Below, piece after piece: positions 45,495-53,443 of a DNA stretch of 64,000 nucleotides. This DNA comes from Litorisediminicola beolgyonensis (GTDB taxonomy: Bacteria > Pseudomonadota > Alphaproteobacteria > Rhodobacterales > Rhodobacteraceae), in NCBI RefSeq assembly GCF_042679605.1, contig NZ_JBHTMU010000013.1, forward strand, positions 1 through 64,000, given 5' to 3'. The translations under genes were made by a program, and so were the position numbers. A model generated the notes under the pieces. The model was not told the DNA's origin and searched no databases. It saw nothing but the letters and a program-made list of their open reading frames with translations. Numbering within the stretch: position 1 is the first letter of the stretch; each line of letters opens with the position of its first letter.

Positions 45495-46158
45495 GCATCG
45501 AGTACCCGGTATTTCGGATCGTGTGGATCAGGGGCGTGTCGAAGGGTTTGTCGACCTTGGCCCGCAGGCGGCTCATATGGGTCTCGACGACGGTGGTGCT
45601 CGGCTCGAAGTTGAAGTTCCAGACCCGCTCGAGCAGCAGCGTGCGCGTCACGACCCGGCCCGAATTGCGCATCAGGATCTCGAGGATGCTGAACTCCTTG
45701 GCGTGAAGCTCGATCACGCTGCCCTGGCGCCGCGCCGTCCGCGACAGAAGGTCGAGCGTCAGGTCATGCACGGTCAGGGTCGGCTCGACGGTCGTCTCGC
45801 TCTTCCGGCGGACGATGGCGTCGATGCGGGCGACAAGCTCGGAGAAGTGGAAGGGCTTCGTCAGGTAGTCGTCGCTGCCCGCGGCCAGCCCCTCGACCCG
45901 GTCCTCGACCTGACCGAGCGCGGTCAGAAACAGAACCGGCAGCGATTTCTTCGACGCCCTGAGCGCTTTCAGCACCGACAGCCCGTCCATCCCCGGCAAC
46001 ATCCGGTCGAGGATCGCGAGGTCGCATTCGTTGTAGAGACAGAAGCTGAGCGCGTCGCGCCCGTCGGCGACGTGATCAACGGAATGGCCGTGTTCAGTCA
46101 AGCCGGCGACGATGTAGTCGGCGATCTTGGCGTCGTCTTCGGCGAGCAGGATCTTCAT
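45481..46158 (-). CDS. OmpR/PhoB-type response regulator
   Basis: 225 residues from ATG 46158, which has an ideal AGGAGG site 8 bases away; a GTG at 46167 is less likely. The receiver domain has the acidic pair EDD at 7-9, phospho-Asp 51 (LAILDRMLPGMDG), the Thr in FLTALGQ and Lys in LTKPFHF. The winged-helix DNA-binding domain fills about 130-225 (LHAKEFSILEILMRNSGRVVTRTLLLERVW and TVVETHMSRLRAKVD). It is divergent from hdeD. Three promoters in the window share a site it may bind (46224-46237, 56813-56834, 57554-57575); this link is inference. Confidence 0.9.
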   Translation of the reverse strand: MKILLAEDDAKIADYIVAGLTEHGHSVDHVADGRDALSFCLYNECDLAILDRMLPGMDGLSVLKALRASKKSLPVLFLTALGQVEDRVEGLAAGSDDYLTKPFHFSELVARIDAIVRRKSETTVEPTLTVHDLTLDLLSRTARRQGSVIELHAKEFSILEILMRNSGRVVTRTLLLERVWNFNFEPSTTVVETHMSRLRAKVDKPFDTPLIHTIRNTGYSMHGPR

Positions 46159-46223
46159 CGGCTCCACCTCCTTGCCGCTATCTAAGGAGAAACGCCGACG
46201 CCTTGCCAGCGAAACAGCTTTCT

Positions 46224-46273
46224 TTGCACAGAAGTAAGGTTCGCGCGAAACCCGGGCGAATGCGGATGCCTAG
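46224..46273 (+). promoter_or_regulatory. hdeD promoter with GTAA-N31-CCTAG architecture
   Basis: TTGCACAGAAGTAA (46224-46237) is followed by exactly 31 bases and then CCTAGGTT (from 46269). The same arrangement occurs before the patatin operon and before the 51-codon ORF. The ATG of hdeD is 49 bp after CCTAG. On the other strand a TAGATA (46184-46179) before the response-regulator gene suggests that the site also serves that gene. Confidence 0.65.
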
Positions 46274-46322
46274 GTTCCCCCTGTGACCGGTCTTGCCGAC
46301 CGGACCTGACGGAGGGCCTCCC

Positions 46323-46892
46323 ATGCAGACGTATCTCACCTCTCTCAAACGCAGCGCACGCCCGGATGCCGTTCGGACGAGCAGCACGCATCTGAGGCGG
46401 ATCGGAGTTTTCCTGATCGCGATCGGTGCGCTCGCCACCCTGCTGCCGCATGTCGCGACCATAGGGGCCGAGCTTCTGGTGGCCTGGATGCTGACGCTCT
46501 GGGGGGCAGTCGGCCTCTGGTTCTCCTGGTCGATCCGGCCGGTGCCGGAATGGCGTCTGGGATTTGCGGCCTTCGGAATGTTCTTCGTCGCTGGTGTGGC
46601 GCTCGTCCTCTTCCCGGTCGCGGGTATCGCCGCGCTGACGGTGCTGATGATGCTGTCCTTCCTGGTGGAGGGGATCGTGTCGATCCTCTTCGCCCTCCGC
46701 AGCAGCGACCATGTCTCGAACTGGGGATGGCTCGTCTTCAGCGGGCTCTGTTCCTTCGCGGCGGGCCTCGTGATCCTCTTCGGCTGGCCCTGGACGGCAA
46801 GCTGGACGCTGGGCCTGATGATGGGGCTGAACCTGATCTCGACGGGCCTGTCGCTCGTGATGCTGGCCAATTCGGCGAAGCTCTCCGACTGA
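46323..46892 (+). CDS. hdeD: HdeD-family membrane protein
   Basis: 189 residues with six predicted membrane spans, typical of the HdeD/DUF308 family. In enterobacteria HdeD is linked to acid resistance at high cell density. The start at 46323 has a GGAGGG site; the longer frame upstream lacks support. It carries the GTAA-N31-CCTAG promoter and is divergent from the two-component system, so it is probably one of its targets. A hairpin separates it from mprF. Confidence 0.82.
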   Translation: MQTYLTSLKRSARPDAVRTSSTHLRRIGVFLIAIGALATLLPHVATIGAELLVAWMLTLWGAVGLWFSWSIRPVPEWRLGFAAFGMFFVAGVALVLFPVAGIAALTVLMMLSFLVEGIVSILFALRSSDHVSNWGWLVFSGLCSFAAGLVILFGWPWTASWTLGLMMGLNLISTGLSLVMLANSAKLSD

Positions 46893-46912
46893 CCGGCGCG
46901 GATGCCCGAAAG

Positions 46913-46938
46913 ACCGGCGGGCGCAGCGCCTCGCCGGT
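46913..46938 (+). terminator. Possible terminator between hdeD and mprF
   Basis: A 7-bp outer stem (ACCGGCG with CGCCGGT) and an inner GCGC pair, followed by TCTT only. It may be a weak or partial terminator, so mprF could be partly co-transcribed with hdeD. Confidence 0.45.
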
Positions 46939-47021
46939 TCTTGCCACTCCGCCTCTCGCCGCGATCACGCGAGAGGCCCTGACGCTGCCAAACGAACTTC
47001 AGACTTTCGAGGACGGCCTCC

Positions 47022-49610
47022 ATGCCCATGTCTAGCCTGCCGACAGTCCTGTCGCGCGGATTGAAGGTGATCGAACATCCGGTCGTGAAGACCGCGATCC
47101 CGGTTCTCATCGGTGCCCTCGCGGTCTTCGTGCTGCACAGGATGGCCAGCCACGTGGCCTGGCCGGACGTGAAGGCGGACCTCGCCACGGCGCGACCTGC
47201 GCTTCTTCTGGCGGCCCTCGCCTGCACCTTGGCAAGCTTCGCGGGCATCTCGCTCTACGATCTGATCGCGGCCCGCGTCGTCGCGTCGGGCAAGATGCCC
47301 GCGCTGGTGCCGGTGGTCACGGGGGCCGCGGGATATGCGATCTCGGGCCTTCTGGGCGTGTCCTATCTGACCGGAACCGCCGTGCGCTACAGGGTCTATT
47401 CGGCCTTCGGTCTCGACCTGGTCTCGGTGACCGGGATCGTCGCCATCGCCTGGTCGGGCTTCGCCTCGGCGCTCATCCTTGGCTTCGGCGTGCTTCTGAC
47501 GGTGCATCCGACCGGCCTGAGCGCCGTGATCGACATCGCGCCCGCGCTCGAGACCGCGCTTGGCGCTGCCATGCTCGTCGGGTGGGGCGGCTACATGCTC
47601 TGGTTGGCCTCGGGCCAGCGGCGCCTGACCTCCCGCGGCCATTCCGTGCCGCTGCCGAGACCCGCCGAGGCCGCCAGCCTTACATGGGCGGGCCTTCTGG
47701 ACGTGTCCGGCGCCGCCCTGACGCTCTACGTCTTGTTGCCGCCCGATATCGTGCCGAACGTGCCCTTCTTCGCGACCGTCTTCATCGCGGCGGTCTGGCT
47801 CGGCATCCTCAGCCACGCGCCGGGCGGGCTGGGCGTGTTCGAAGCGACGATCATCGCCGGTCTCGGGGCCTCTGGGCGTCCGGACGTGCTGGCATCGCTG
47901 CTTCTCTACCGCCTGATCTACACGCTTCTGCCTTTCGCGGTTGCGGCGCTCGGACTGGCTATCGTCGCGGCGCGGGCGTCGCGCGTGCGGCTCAGGGCCA
48001 CCTCGGGCCTCCTGTGGCGCGCTCTGAAGCCCCTGGTCCCGCTCCTTGCGGCGGCGCTCGCGATGTTCGCCGGGATCGTGCTGCTGGTCTCCGGCAACCT
48101 GCCCGGAGAGGGCACCCGACTCGAGCTCCTGCGCGAAATCTTTCCCCTCGGCGTCGTCGAGGCGTCGCACCTGGCGGGCAGCCTTATCGGGACGCTGCTG
48201 ATCGTGCTGGCCGCGGGTCTTTACCGCAAGCTCTACCGCGCGTGGCTTCTGGCGACCGCGCTTCTTGCCGTCGGTTTTGTTTTCTCGCTGATGCGCGGGC
48301 TCGACCTGGTCGAGGCCGGGGTCATGGCCGCGACGCTGGTGACGCTCGGCCTGCTGCGGCCGGCCTTCTACCGGGCCGAGGAGATCTCTCTCTTCCGGCT
48401 CGACCGGCGCTGGATCCTCAGCATCCTCGTTCTGAGCGCGGCGATCTTCTGGATCGGGCTCTTCGCCTACGATCATGTCGCGTATCGCAACGCGCTCTGG
48501 TGGCAGTTCAGCTGGAACGGCGACGCTTCGCGGTTCCTGAGGGCGAGCCTTGTCGGCGCCATCGTCCTCGCCGCGGTCCTCGTCAATTCGCTGATCAGCC
48601 ACCGCCCCGCGCAGCGCCACGCGCAAGCGATCCCCGAGGTCGTCCGACGTCTGGTGGCAGAAAGCGACACCGCCGAGGCGAATATCGCCCTGACCGGCGA
48701 CAAGCTGTTCCTCGTCTCCGAGGACGAAACCGCCGTCATCGCCTATGCCGACACCGGGAAATCGCTCATCGCCAACGGCGACCCCATTGGCGATCCCAAG
48801 GCCGGGCAGGCGCTGATCTGGGCGCTCCGGGAACAGGCCTACCGCGCGGGCAAGCGCGTGGTGTTCTACTCGGTCTCGCCCGCGTTTCTGCCCGCCTATC
48901 TCGACCTCGGGTTGTCGGTCCTGAAGATCGGCGAGGTCGCGCGTGTCGACCTGCGGGGCTTCACCCTCGACGGCTCCAAGCGCAAGGGCCTCCGCCAGTC
49001 GCGCAACCGCGCGGCGCGCGACGGCTTCGGCTTCGCGGTGATCCCGGCGGCCGAGATTGACACGGTCCTTCCCGAGCTGCGCGAGGTCTCGGACGCCTGG
49101 CTCGCGCAGAAACAGGGCGAGGAGAAAGGCTTCTCGCTCGGCGCGTTCTCTGACGCCTATCTGCGCAATTTCGACACCGCGGTGCTGCGCGACCCCGAGG
49201 GGCGGATCGTCGCCTTCGCCAACCTGTTCCGGGGCGCGAACCTGCAGGAGCTGTCGATGGACCTGATGCGCTACCGCCCCGATGCACCGCATTTCGCGAT
49301 GGACGCGCTTTTCGGCGAGCTGCTGCTCTGGGGGTCCGAGAGTGGTTACCACTGGTTCTCGCTCGGCGCCGCGCCCTTCGCGGGCGTCGAAAACCGCGAG
49401 CTCGCACCGCTCTGGAACCGCATCGGCGGATTCATCTACGAGCATGGCGAGCATTTCTACCATTTCGAGGGCCTGCGCGCCTTCAAGGAGAAGTTCGATC
49501 CGGTCTGGTCGCCCAACTACCTGGCCTGCCCGGGCGGACTGGCGGCGCCGCAGATCCTCTACGAGGTCAACGTGCTTGTCTCGGGCGGCCTGCGCGGGCT
49601 GATGACGTGA
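47022..49610 (+). CDS. mprF: Phosphatidylglycerol lysyltransferase-like MprF (flippase plus synthase)
   Basis: 862 residues. The first about 540 hold many membrane spans of the UPF0104/flippase domain (GAAGYAISGLLGVSYLTGTAVRYRVYS, LGILSHAPGGLGVFEATIIAGLG). The C-terminal about 320 residues are the cytosolic DUF2156 aminoacyl-transferase domain (NGDPIGDPKAGQALIW, LRQSRNRAARDGFGF, MDLMRYRPDAPHFAMDALFGELLLW). It adds an amino acid, usually Lys or Ala, to phosphatidylglycerol and flips the product, lowering surface charge and improving acid and peptide resistance. The position near hdeD fits. A GAGGAC site precedes ATG 47022. Confidence 0.92.
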   Translation: MPMSSLPTVLSRGLKVIEHPVVKTAIPVLIGALAVFVLHRMASHVAWPDVKADLATARPALLLAALACTLASFAGISLYDLIAARVVASGKMPALVPVVTGAAGYAISGLLGVSYLTGTAVRYRVYSAFGLDLVSVTGIVAIAWSGFASALILGFGVLLTVHPTGLSAVIDIAPALETALGAAMLVGWGGYMLWLASGQRRLTSRGHSVPLPRPAEAASLTWAGLLDVSGAALTLYVLLPPDIVPNVPFFATVFIAAVWLGILSHAPGGLGVFEATIIAGLGASGRPDVLASLLLYRLIYTLLPFAVAALGLAIVAARASRVRLRATSGLLWRALKPLVPLLAAALAMFAGIVLLVSGNLPGEGTRLELLREIFPLGVVEASHLAGSLIGTLLIVLAAGLYRKLYRAWLLATALLAVGFVFSLMRGLDLVEAGVMAATLVTLGLLRPAFYRAEEISLFRLDRRWILSILVLSAAIFWIGLFAYDHVAYRNALWWQFSWNGDASRFLRASLVGAIVLAAVLVNSLISHRPAQRHAQAIPEVVRRLVAESDTAEANIALTGDKLFLVSEDETAVIAYADTGKSLIANGDPIGDPKAGQALIWALREQAYRAGKRVVFYSVSPAFLPAYLDLGLSVLKIGEVARVDLRGFTLDGSKRKGLRQSRNRAARDGFGFAVIPAAEIDTVLPELREVSDAWLAQKQGEEKGFSLGAFSDAYLRNFDTAVLRDPEGRIVAFANLFRGANLQELSMDLMRYRPDAPHFAMDALFGELLLWGSESGYHWFSLGAAPFAGVENRELAPLWNRIGGFIYEHGEHFYHFEGLRAFKEKFDPVWSPNYLACPGGLAAPQILYEVNVLVSGGLRGLMT

Positions 49611-49623
49611 TGAGGAGAGACCG

Positions 49624-49929
49624 ATGATCGTCAATTTCGGCTCCCATCCCTCGAACGAGCAGGTGTTCCTTGCCTGGGTGCGGACCGCTGTCGCCATCGT
49701 GGGCTTCGGCCTCGCTGCCGCGCGCCTGGGCGAGCGGGCGGTGCCGTTCTGGTCGACCTGGCTCCTCTTCGCGGCCGGCGGCGCGGTAACGATCCTGGCG
49801 TGGTTGCGGATGCGTCATGTGCGCAAGCGGATCGACCGTCAGGACCGGCTGCCCGATGTGCTTCTGGTGCTGCTCGTGCTGGCGCTCTTCGCCCTTCTGG
49901 GAAGTTTCGCGGTCCATGTCGCGCCCTGA
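49624..49929 (+). CDS. DUF202 (YidH-like) membrane protein
   Basis: 101 residues with three predicted membrane spans. The N-terminal block SNEQVFLAWVRTAVAIVGFGLA matches the DUF202/YidH family (usually LAxxRTxLAxxR). Function is unknown. A clear GAGGAGAG ribosome site precedes ATG 49624, 13 bp after mprF. It overlaps the next gene by 14 bp, so mprF, this gene and the rhomboid-like gene form one unit. Confidence 0.85.
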   Translation: MIVNFGSHPSNEQVFLAWVRTAVAIVGFGLAAARLGERAVPFWSTWLLFAAGGAVTILAWLRMRHVRKRIDRQDRLPDVLLVLLVLALFALLGSFAVHVAP

Positions 49930-50530
49930 TCCGGGCGCCGTGGGCGCGTGTCTTCGCCGCGTGCCGGTCACGCTCGTCTTTCTCTGCCTCATGCTTGCGG
50001 CCAACGCCCTGGCGGGCACGTTGTCCGGCCATATCGACCCGGAGTTGCTGGCAAACTGGGGCATTGGCGTCGAGGCGTTGAAAGACGGCAAGCTCCTCCG
50101 CTTCGTGACGGCGGTTTTCCTGTCGCACGATCTGTCGATGGCGCTGCGCCAGCTGGTCTTTGCGGCCAGCGTGATCGGTGCTGTGGAATGGCGGTTCGGC
50201 AGCTGGCGCGCGGCTGGGCTCTTCTTCGCGCTCGACGTGACGGCGACGCTCGTTCTTTTGGCCGCCGTCGCCGTCCTCCCAGTCCTAGCGACATTGGCCG
50301 CCACGACGGATCTCGGCATGTCGATGGGCGGCTTCGGTCTGATCGGAGTCCTGATCGGCACGCGGGCGAGGGCCGGGTGGTGGCTTGCGGCCGTGCTTGC
50401 CCTGATCGGTCTGAAATATGCCGCCTCGCCGGATCCGCTGGCCGATCTCGGGCATGCCATCGCCCTTGTGATCGGCTTTTCCATTCAGCGGTCGGGCCTG
50501 CTCGGCGGTGAAAATCCTCGCCGGGGTTAG
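49916..50530 (+). CDS. Rhomboid-like intramembrane protease family protein
   Basis: 204 residues with about six membrane spans. The rhomboid catalytic pattern seems present: GMSMGGFG (about residues 135-142) aligns with the usual GxSGxxFG, giving the Ser, and DLGHAIALVIGF near 181 supplies the His. RFVTAVFLSHDLSMALRQLVFAASVIGAVEWRFGSW is typical of rhomboid loop and helix regions (usually FLH-x-x-xHLxxN). The Met in place of Gly after the Ser is unusual, so activity is uncertain. I chose ATG 49916, overlapping DUF202. The substrate is unknown. Confidence 0.65.
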   Translation: MSRPDPGAVGACLRRVPVTLVFLCLMLAANALAGTLSGHIDPELLANWGIGVEALKDGKLLRFVTAVFLSHDLSMALRQLVFAASVIGAVEWRFGSWRAAGLFFALDVTATLVLLAAVAVLPVLATLAATTDLGMSMGGFGLIGVLIGTRARAGWWLAAVLALIGLKYAASPDPLADLGHAIALVIGFSIQRSGLLGGENPRRG

Positions 50531-50549
50531 CCCTCGTCACGCGCCCCGC

Positions 50550-52088
50550 TCAATGCGCCACCGCCGGAGCGGAGCGGCCTGACGGGCGTTGCAGGACCAG
50601 CACCACCGGCAGCATCGCGAAGGCCGCGATCCCGGTCAGCCAGAAGGCATCCTGGAACGCCAGAAGACTGGCCTGCTGCTGGATCTGCCCGGCGATATAG
50701 ACCGCGCCCTCGGGCGAGCCGGGCGTGAGACCCAGCGGCGCAAGGTAGTCCCGCGCCGCCGCGTCGAAGGGCGTGATGCCCGAAGCCAGCGTCGCGTAGT
50801 GGAACTGCAGCCTGCTCGCGACCTGCCAGCCCACGAGCGCGATCCCGACCGACGAGCCGAGCGACCGCGTCACGCCGTAGATGCCCGAGGCCTCGTCCTG
50901 CCTGTCCGAGCCGATATTCTGGAAGGCGAGCGTCGACATTGGCACGAAGAAAAGCCCCATTCCGAGACCCGACACCACGCCGGGCCAGGCGAGATCCCAG
51001 AACCCGGCATTGAGGTTCAACTGGCCCAAAAGGACGTTCCCGGTCCCCGTCAGGATCAGCCCGCAGATCAAGAGCTTGCGCGGATCGAACCGCGCGACCA
51101 GAACCGAGCCTGTCAGCACCATCGACACGCCCGCCGCGATGCCGCGCGGGATGAACAGAAAGCCCGCGTCGAGCACGGGGTATCCCAGAAGCCCCTGCAC
51201 GAAAAGCGGCAGGATCGCGATGGAGCCGAACATCGCCACGCCGAAGCCGAGGATCGCCACGTTCGCCCCGGCAAAGCTCCGGTCGCGGAAGAGCGAGAAG
51301 TCGATGATGTTGTCCGCCTTGCCGCGCCCGCGCAGCACGAAGGCGGTGCCGCAGGCGATCAGCGTGATCGCGGCCACCTGGATGAGCTTCGACGCGAACC
51401 AGTCCCGGCTTTCGCCGAGATCGAGCATCAGCTGCAGCGACGCGATTGCGCCCACCATCAGGGCAAGGCCCGTCCAGTCGACCTTGATGGCGCGGGTGTC
51501 CTCGGATGCCAGCTCGCCCGATATCATGGTCAGAGCGAAGGCCGCGATGGGCAGGTTGACGTAGAAGACGGCCCGCCACGAGAAATACTCGGTCAGCAGC
51601 GCGCCGATGGTGGGTCCGAGGACCGGCGCGACCACCACTCCGAGGCCGAAGAAGGCCATCGCCTGGCCGCGCTTTTCCTTGGGGAAGCTGTCGAAGAGGA
51701 TGGATTGCGACAGCGGGATCAGGAAAGCGCCGAAGATGCCCTGTCCCAAGCGGCAGGCGACCATGACTTCGACGCTCCAGGACAGGCCGCAGAGCGCCGA
51801 GAAGGTCGCGAAGCCCAGGATGGCCGAAATGACCAGCCGCCGCCGCCCGACCCGGCGCACGAAGAAGCCGGTCAGCGGCATGACCACGATCGAGGCGACG
51901 ATGTAGCTCGTCAGAATCCAGACCGTCTGGTCGTTGGTGATGCCGAAAGCGGCCTGGATCTGCGGCAGCGCCACGTTGACGATGGTGCTGTCGAGAACCT
52001 CGAGCACCGCGGTCAGGACGACGGCCAGAGCGATGGTCCAGCGCACGCCATCCCTCGCCGGGATTTCGCTGGCGGCGGCGACGCTCAT
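50550..52088 (-). CDS. DHA2-family MFS multidrug efflux transporter (EmrB-like)
   Basis: 512 residues, 14 predicted membrane spans. DHA2 motifs are LDSTIVNVALPQIQAAFGIT near residue 29 (motif D1), GRRRLVISAILGF, and motif C GLGVVVAPVLGPTIGALLTEYFSWRAVFYVNLPI near 150. It exports hydrophobic compounds with protons, normally with a HlyD-type periplasmic adaptor. That adaptor gene lies immediately upstream (ATGA overlap) but carries an in-frame stop. The long extension of this frame upstream of 52088 is not coding. It is the last gene of the minus-strand operon. Confidence 0.9.
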   Translation of the reverse strand: MSVAAASEIPARDGVRWTIALAVVLTAVLEVLDSTIVNVALPQIQAAFGITNDQTVWILTSYIVASIVVMPLTGFFVRRVGRRRLVISAILGFATFSALCGLSWSVEVMVACRLGQGIFGAFLIPLSQSILFDSFPKEKRGQAMAFFGLGVVVAPVLGPTIGALLTEYFSWRAVFYVNLPIAAFALTMISGELASEDTRAIKVDWTGLALMVGAIASLQLMLDLGESRDWFASKLIQVAAITLIACGTAFVLRGRGKADNIIDFSLFRDRSFAGANVAILGFGVAMFGSIAILPLFVQGLLGYPVLDAGFLFIPRGIAAGVSMVLTGSVLVARFDPRKLLICGLILTGTGNVLLGQLNLNAGFWDLAWPGVVSGLGMGLFFVPMSTLAFQNIGSDRQDEASGIYGVTRSLGSSVGIALVGWQVASRLQFHYATLASGITPFDAAARDYLAPLGLTPGSPEGAVYIAGQIQQQASLLAFQDAFWLTGIAAFAMLPVVLVLQRPSGRSAPAVAH

Positions 52089-53089
52089 TTGTCCGTATCC
52101 AGGGCAAAGGTATCGACCGTGACGCGCGTGCTCGCTCCGACGCGAAGCTGCATGGCGGCATCGTCGGGACGGCTGTCGAGGCTGATGCGCACGGGAAAGC
52201 GCTGGGTGACCTTGACCCAGTTGCCGCTCGCGTTCTGCGGCGGCAGGAGCGAGAACACCGCTCCCGAGCCCGCGCCGAGGCTTTTCACCGAGCCGCTGAG
52301 CGTCAGGCCGGGATACATGTCGACCGCGATATCGACCGGTTGTCCGGGGCGCAGCCGCGCGAGGTCGGTTTCCTTGAAATTCGCGTCGACCCACCAATCG
52401 CCGTCCTCGACCAGCGAAAAGACCGGCATGTCCGGCGAGACGAGCGCGCCCGGACGCAGGTCGAGATTGGCGACCCAGCCCGAGACCGGCGCCGTGACCC
52501 GGGTCCTGTCGAGCGCGATCTCCGCGAGGGTCAGCTCGGCCCGTGCCGCGCGCACGGCCGGGTTGTCGTCGCCGGGACGGCCTGCGCGCTCGCGCGCGGC
52601 GGCCAGTTCGGATTGCGCGGTGTCGAGCGCGGCCCTCGCTTGGTCCCGCGCCGCCGTCGCCTGGTCCAGAGCGGCTTGCGCGACGTCTCCGAGCGAGAAG
52701 AGCTTGTCGGTCCGCTCGAACGCGTCCTCTGCGTCGGTCAGGGCGGCGCGGGCGCTCGTCACCTGTGCCTCGAGCGACGACAGGTCGGTGATCGCCGCGC
52801 CGGTTTGTTGCACCGCATCGTCGTAGCGCGCCTGAGCGGCATCGAGGGAGGCGCGCAGATCCGCAGTGTCGATCTGGAACAAGAGATCGCCCGCGGCGAC
52901 ATGCTGGTTCTCGGACACCGCGACGGTCTCGATCGCGCCTCCGACTTGCGGGGCGATCGTCAGGACATTGGCCTCGAGATACGCGTCGTCGGTCGAGGGG
53001 TGGATGCGTTAGTGCTGCCACCAGAGCCACAATCCGCCTCCGATGGCGGCGACGGCAGCGACGAGAAGGAGGGGTTTCAGAAGTCTCAT
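52085..53089 (-). pseudogene. HlyD/EmrA-type membrane fusion protein gene with in-frame TAA
   Basis: Reading from ATG 53089 gives 334 codons of a membrane fusion protein: membrane anchor (KPLLLVAAVAAIGGGLWLWW), then STDDAYLEANVLTIAPQVGG, the typical EmrA start of the barrel, coiled-coil (about 80-170) and TRVTAPVSGWVANLDLRPGALVS. Codon 27 is TAA (53011-53009), in the phrase WWQH-stop-RIHPSTDDAY, where relatives have Tyr or a similar residue. The rest of the frame is intact up to the overlap with the MFS gene. Re-initiation at GTG 52918 would drop the anchor and first barrel strands. A single C-to-A change (TAC to TAA) or a sequencing error would explain it. Confidence 0.8.
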
Positions 53090-53109
53090 GGCAGGACCTT
53101 GGTTGCCGG

Positions 53110-53136
53110 GGCGGAGCCGCATGTCCGGGCTCCGCC
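53110..53136 (-). other. Intercistronic hairpin before the HlyD gene
   Basis: Nine-base arms GGCGGAGCC and GGCTCCGCC enclose a 9-base loop, between the DUF3096 and HlyD genes. There is no T-tract. It may modulate expression or stability of the efflux part of the operon. Confidence 0.45.
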
Positions 53137-53154
53137 GCCGTGTGTCTGGGGCGG

Positions 53155-53304
53155 TCAGCCCCCGAAGAGATGCGGGAAGAGCCCTGCCAGGCCGATCAGG
53201 ATCAGGTAGGCGGCGATGACGTAGTTCAGGATGCGCGGGACGATCAGGATCACGATGCCCGCGATCAGCGCCAGGAGCGGCTGGACCATCAGGACCGAGG
53301 TCAT
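53155..53304 (-). CDS. DUF3096-like small membrane protein
   Basis: 49 residues, nearly all hydrophobic: QPLLALIAGIVILIVPRILN and YVIAAYLILIGLAGLFP form two membrane segments joined by a PRILNY turn. This matches the small DUF3096 family (LLALIAGILILI-PRLLNYIVA-YLI pattern). Its function is unknown. The ATG overlaps the stop of a 32-codon ORF (ATGA), and it has no good ribosome site of its own, so translation is probably coupled to that ORF. It lies between bdhA and the efflux genes. Confidence 0.75.
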   Translation of the reverse strand: MTSVLMVQPLLALIAGIVILIVPRILNYVIAAYLILIGLAGLFPHLFGG

Positions 53305-53399
53305 GCGCGGCCCGGCGCCTGAGCGCCGGCCTCCTCGCGGGTCGACCGGTCGGCGCGCGCCGGGGCGGTCGTTTGACGGGAAAACATCTGGACGGACAT
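53301..53399 (-). CDS. 32-residue ORF coupled to DUF3096
   Basis: Starts at ATG 53399 behind a strong AAAGGAGA ribosome site and ends in the DUF3096 start (ATGA overlap). The product is short and polar, Arg/Ala-rich (SRQTTAPARADRSTREEAG). It has no membrane segment. It could be a functional small protein or mainly a translational leader for DUF3096. The good ribosome site is the best evidence that it is translated. Confidence 0.55.
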   Translation of the reverse strand: MSVQMFSRQTTAPARADRSTREEAGAQAPGRA

Positions 53400-53443
53400 T
53401 TCAGTCTCCTTTCCGGGTCGGGCTGGACATTCGGCGGGTGGCG

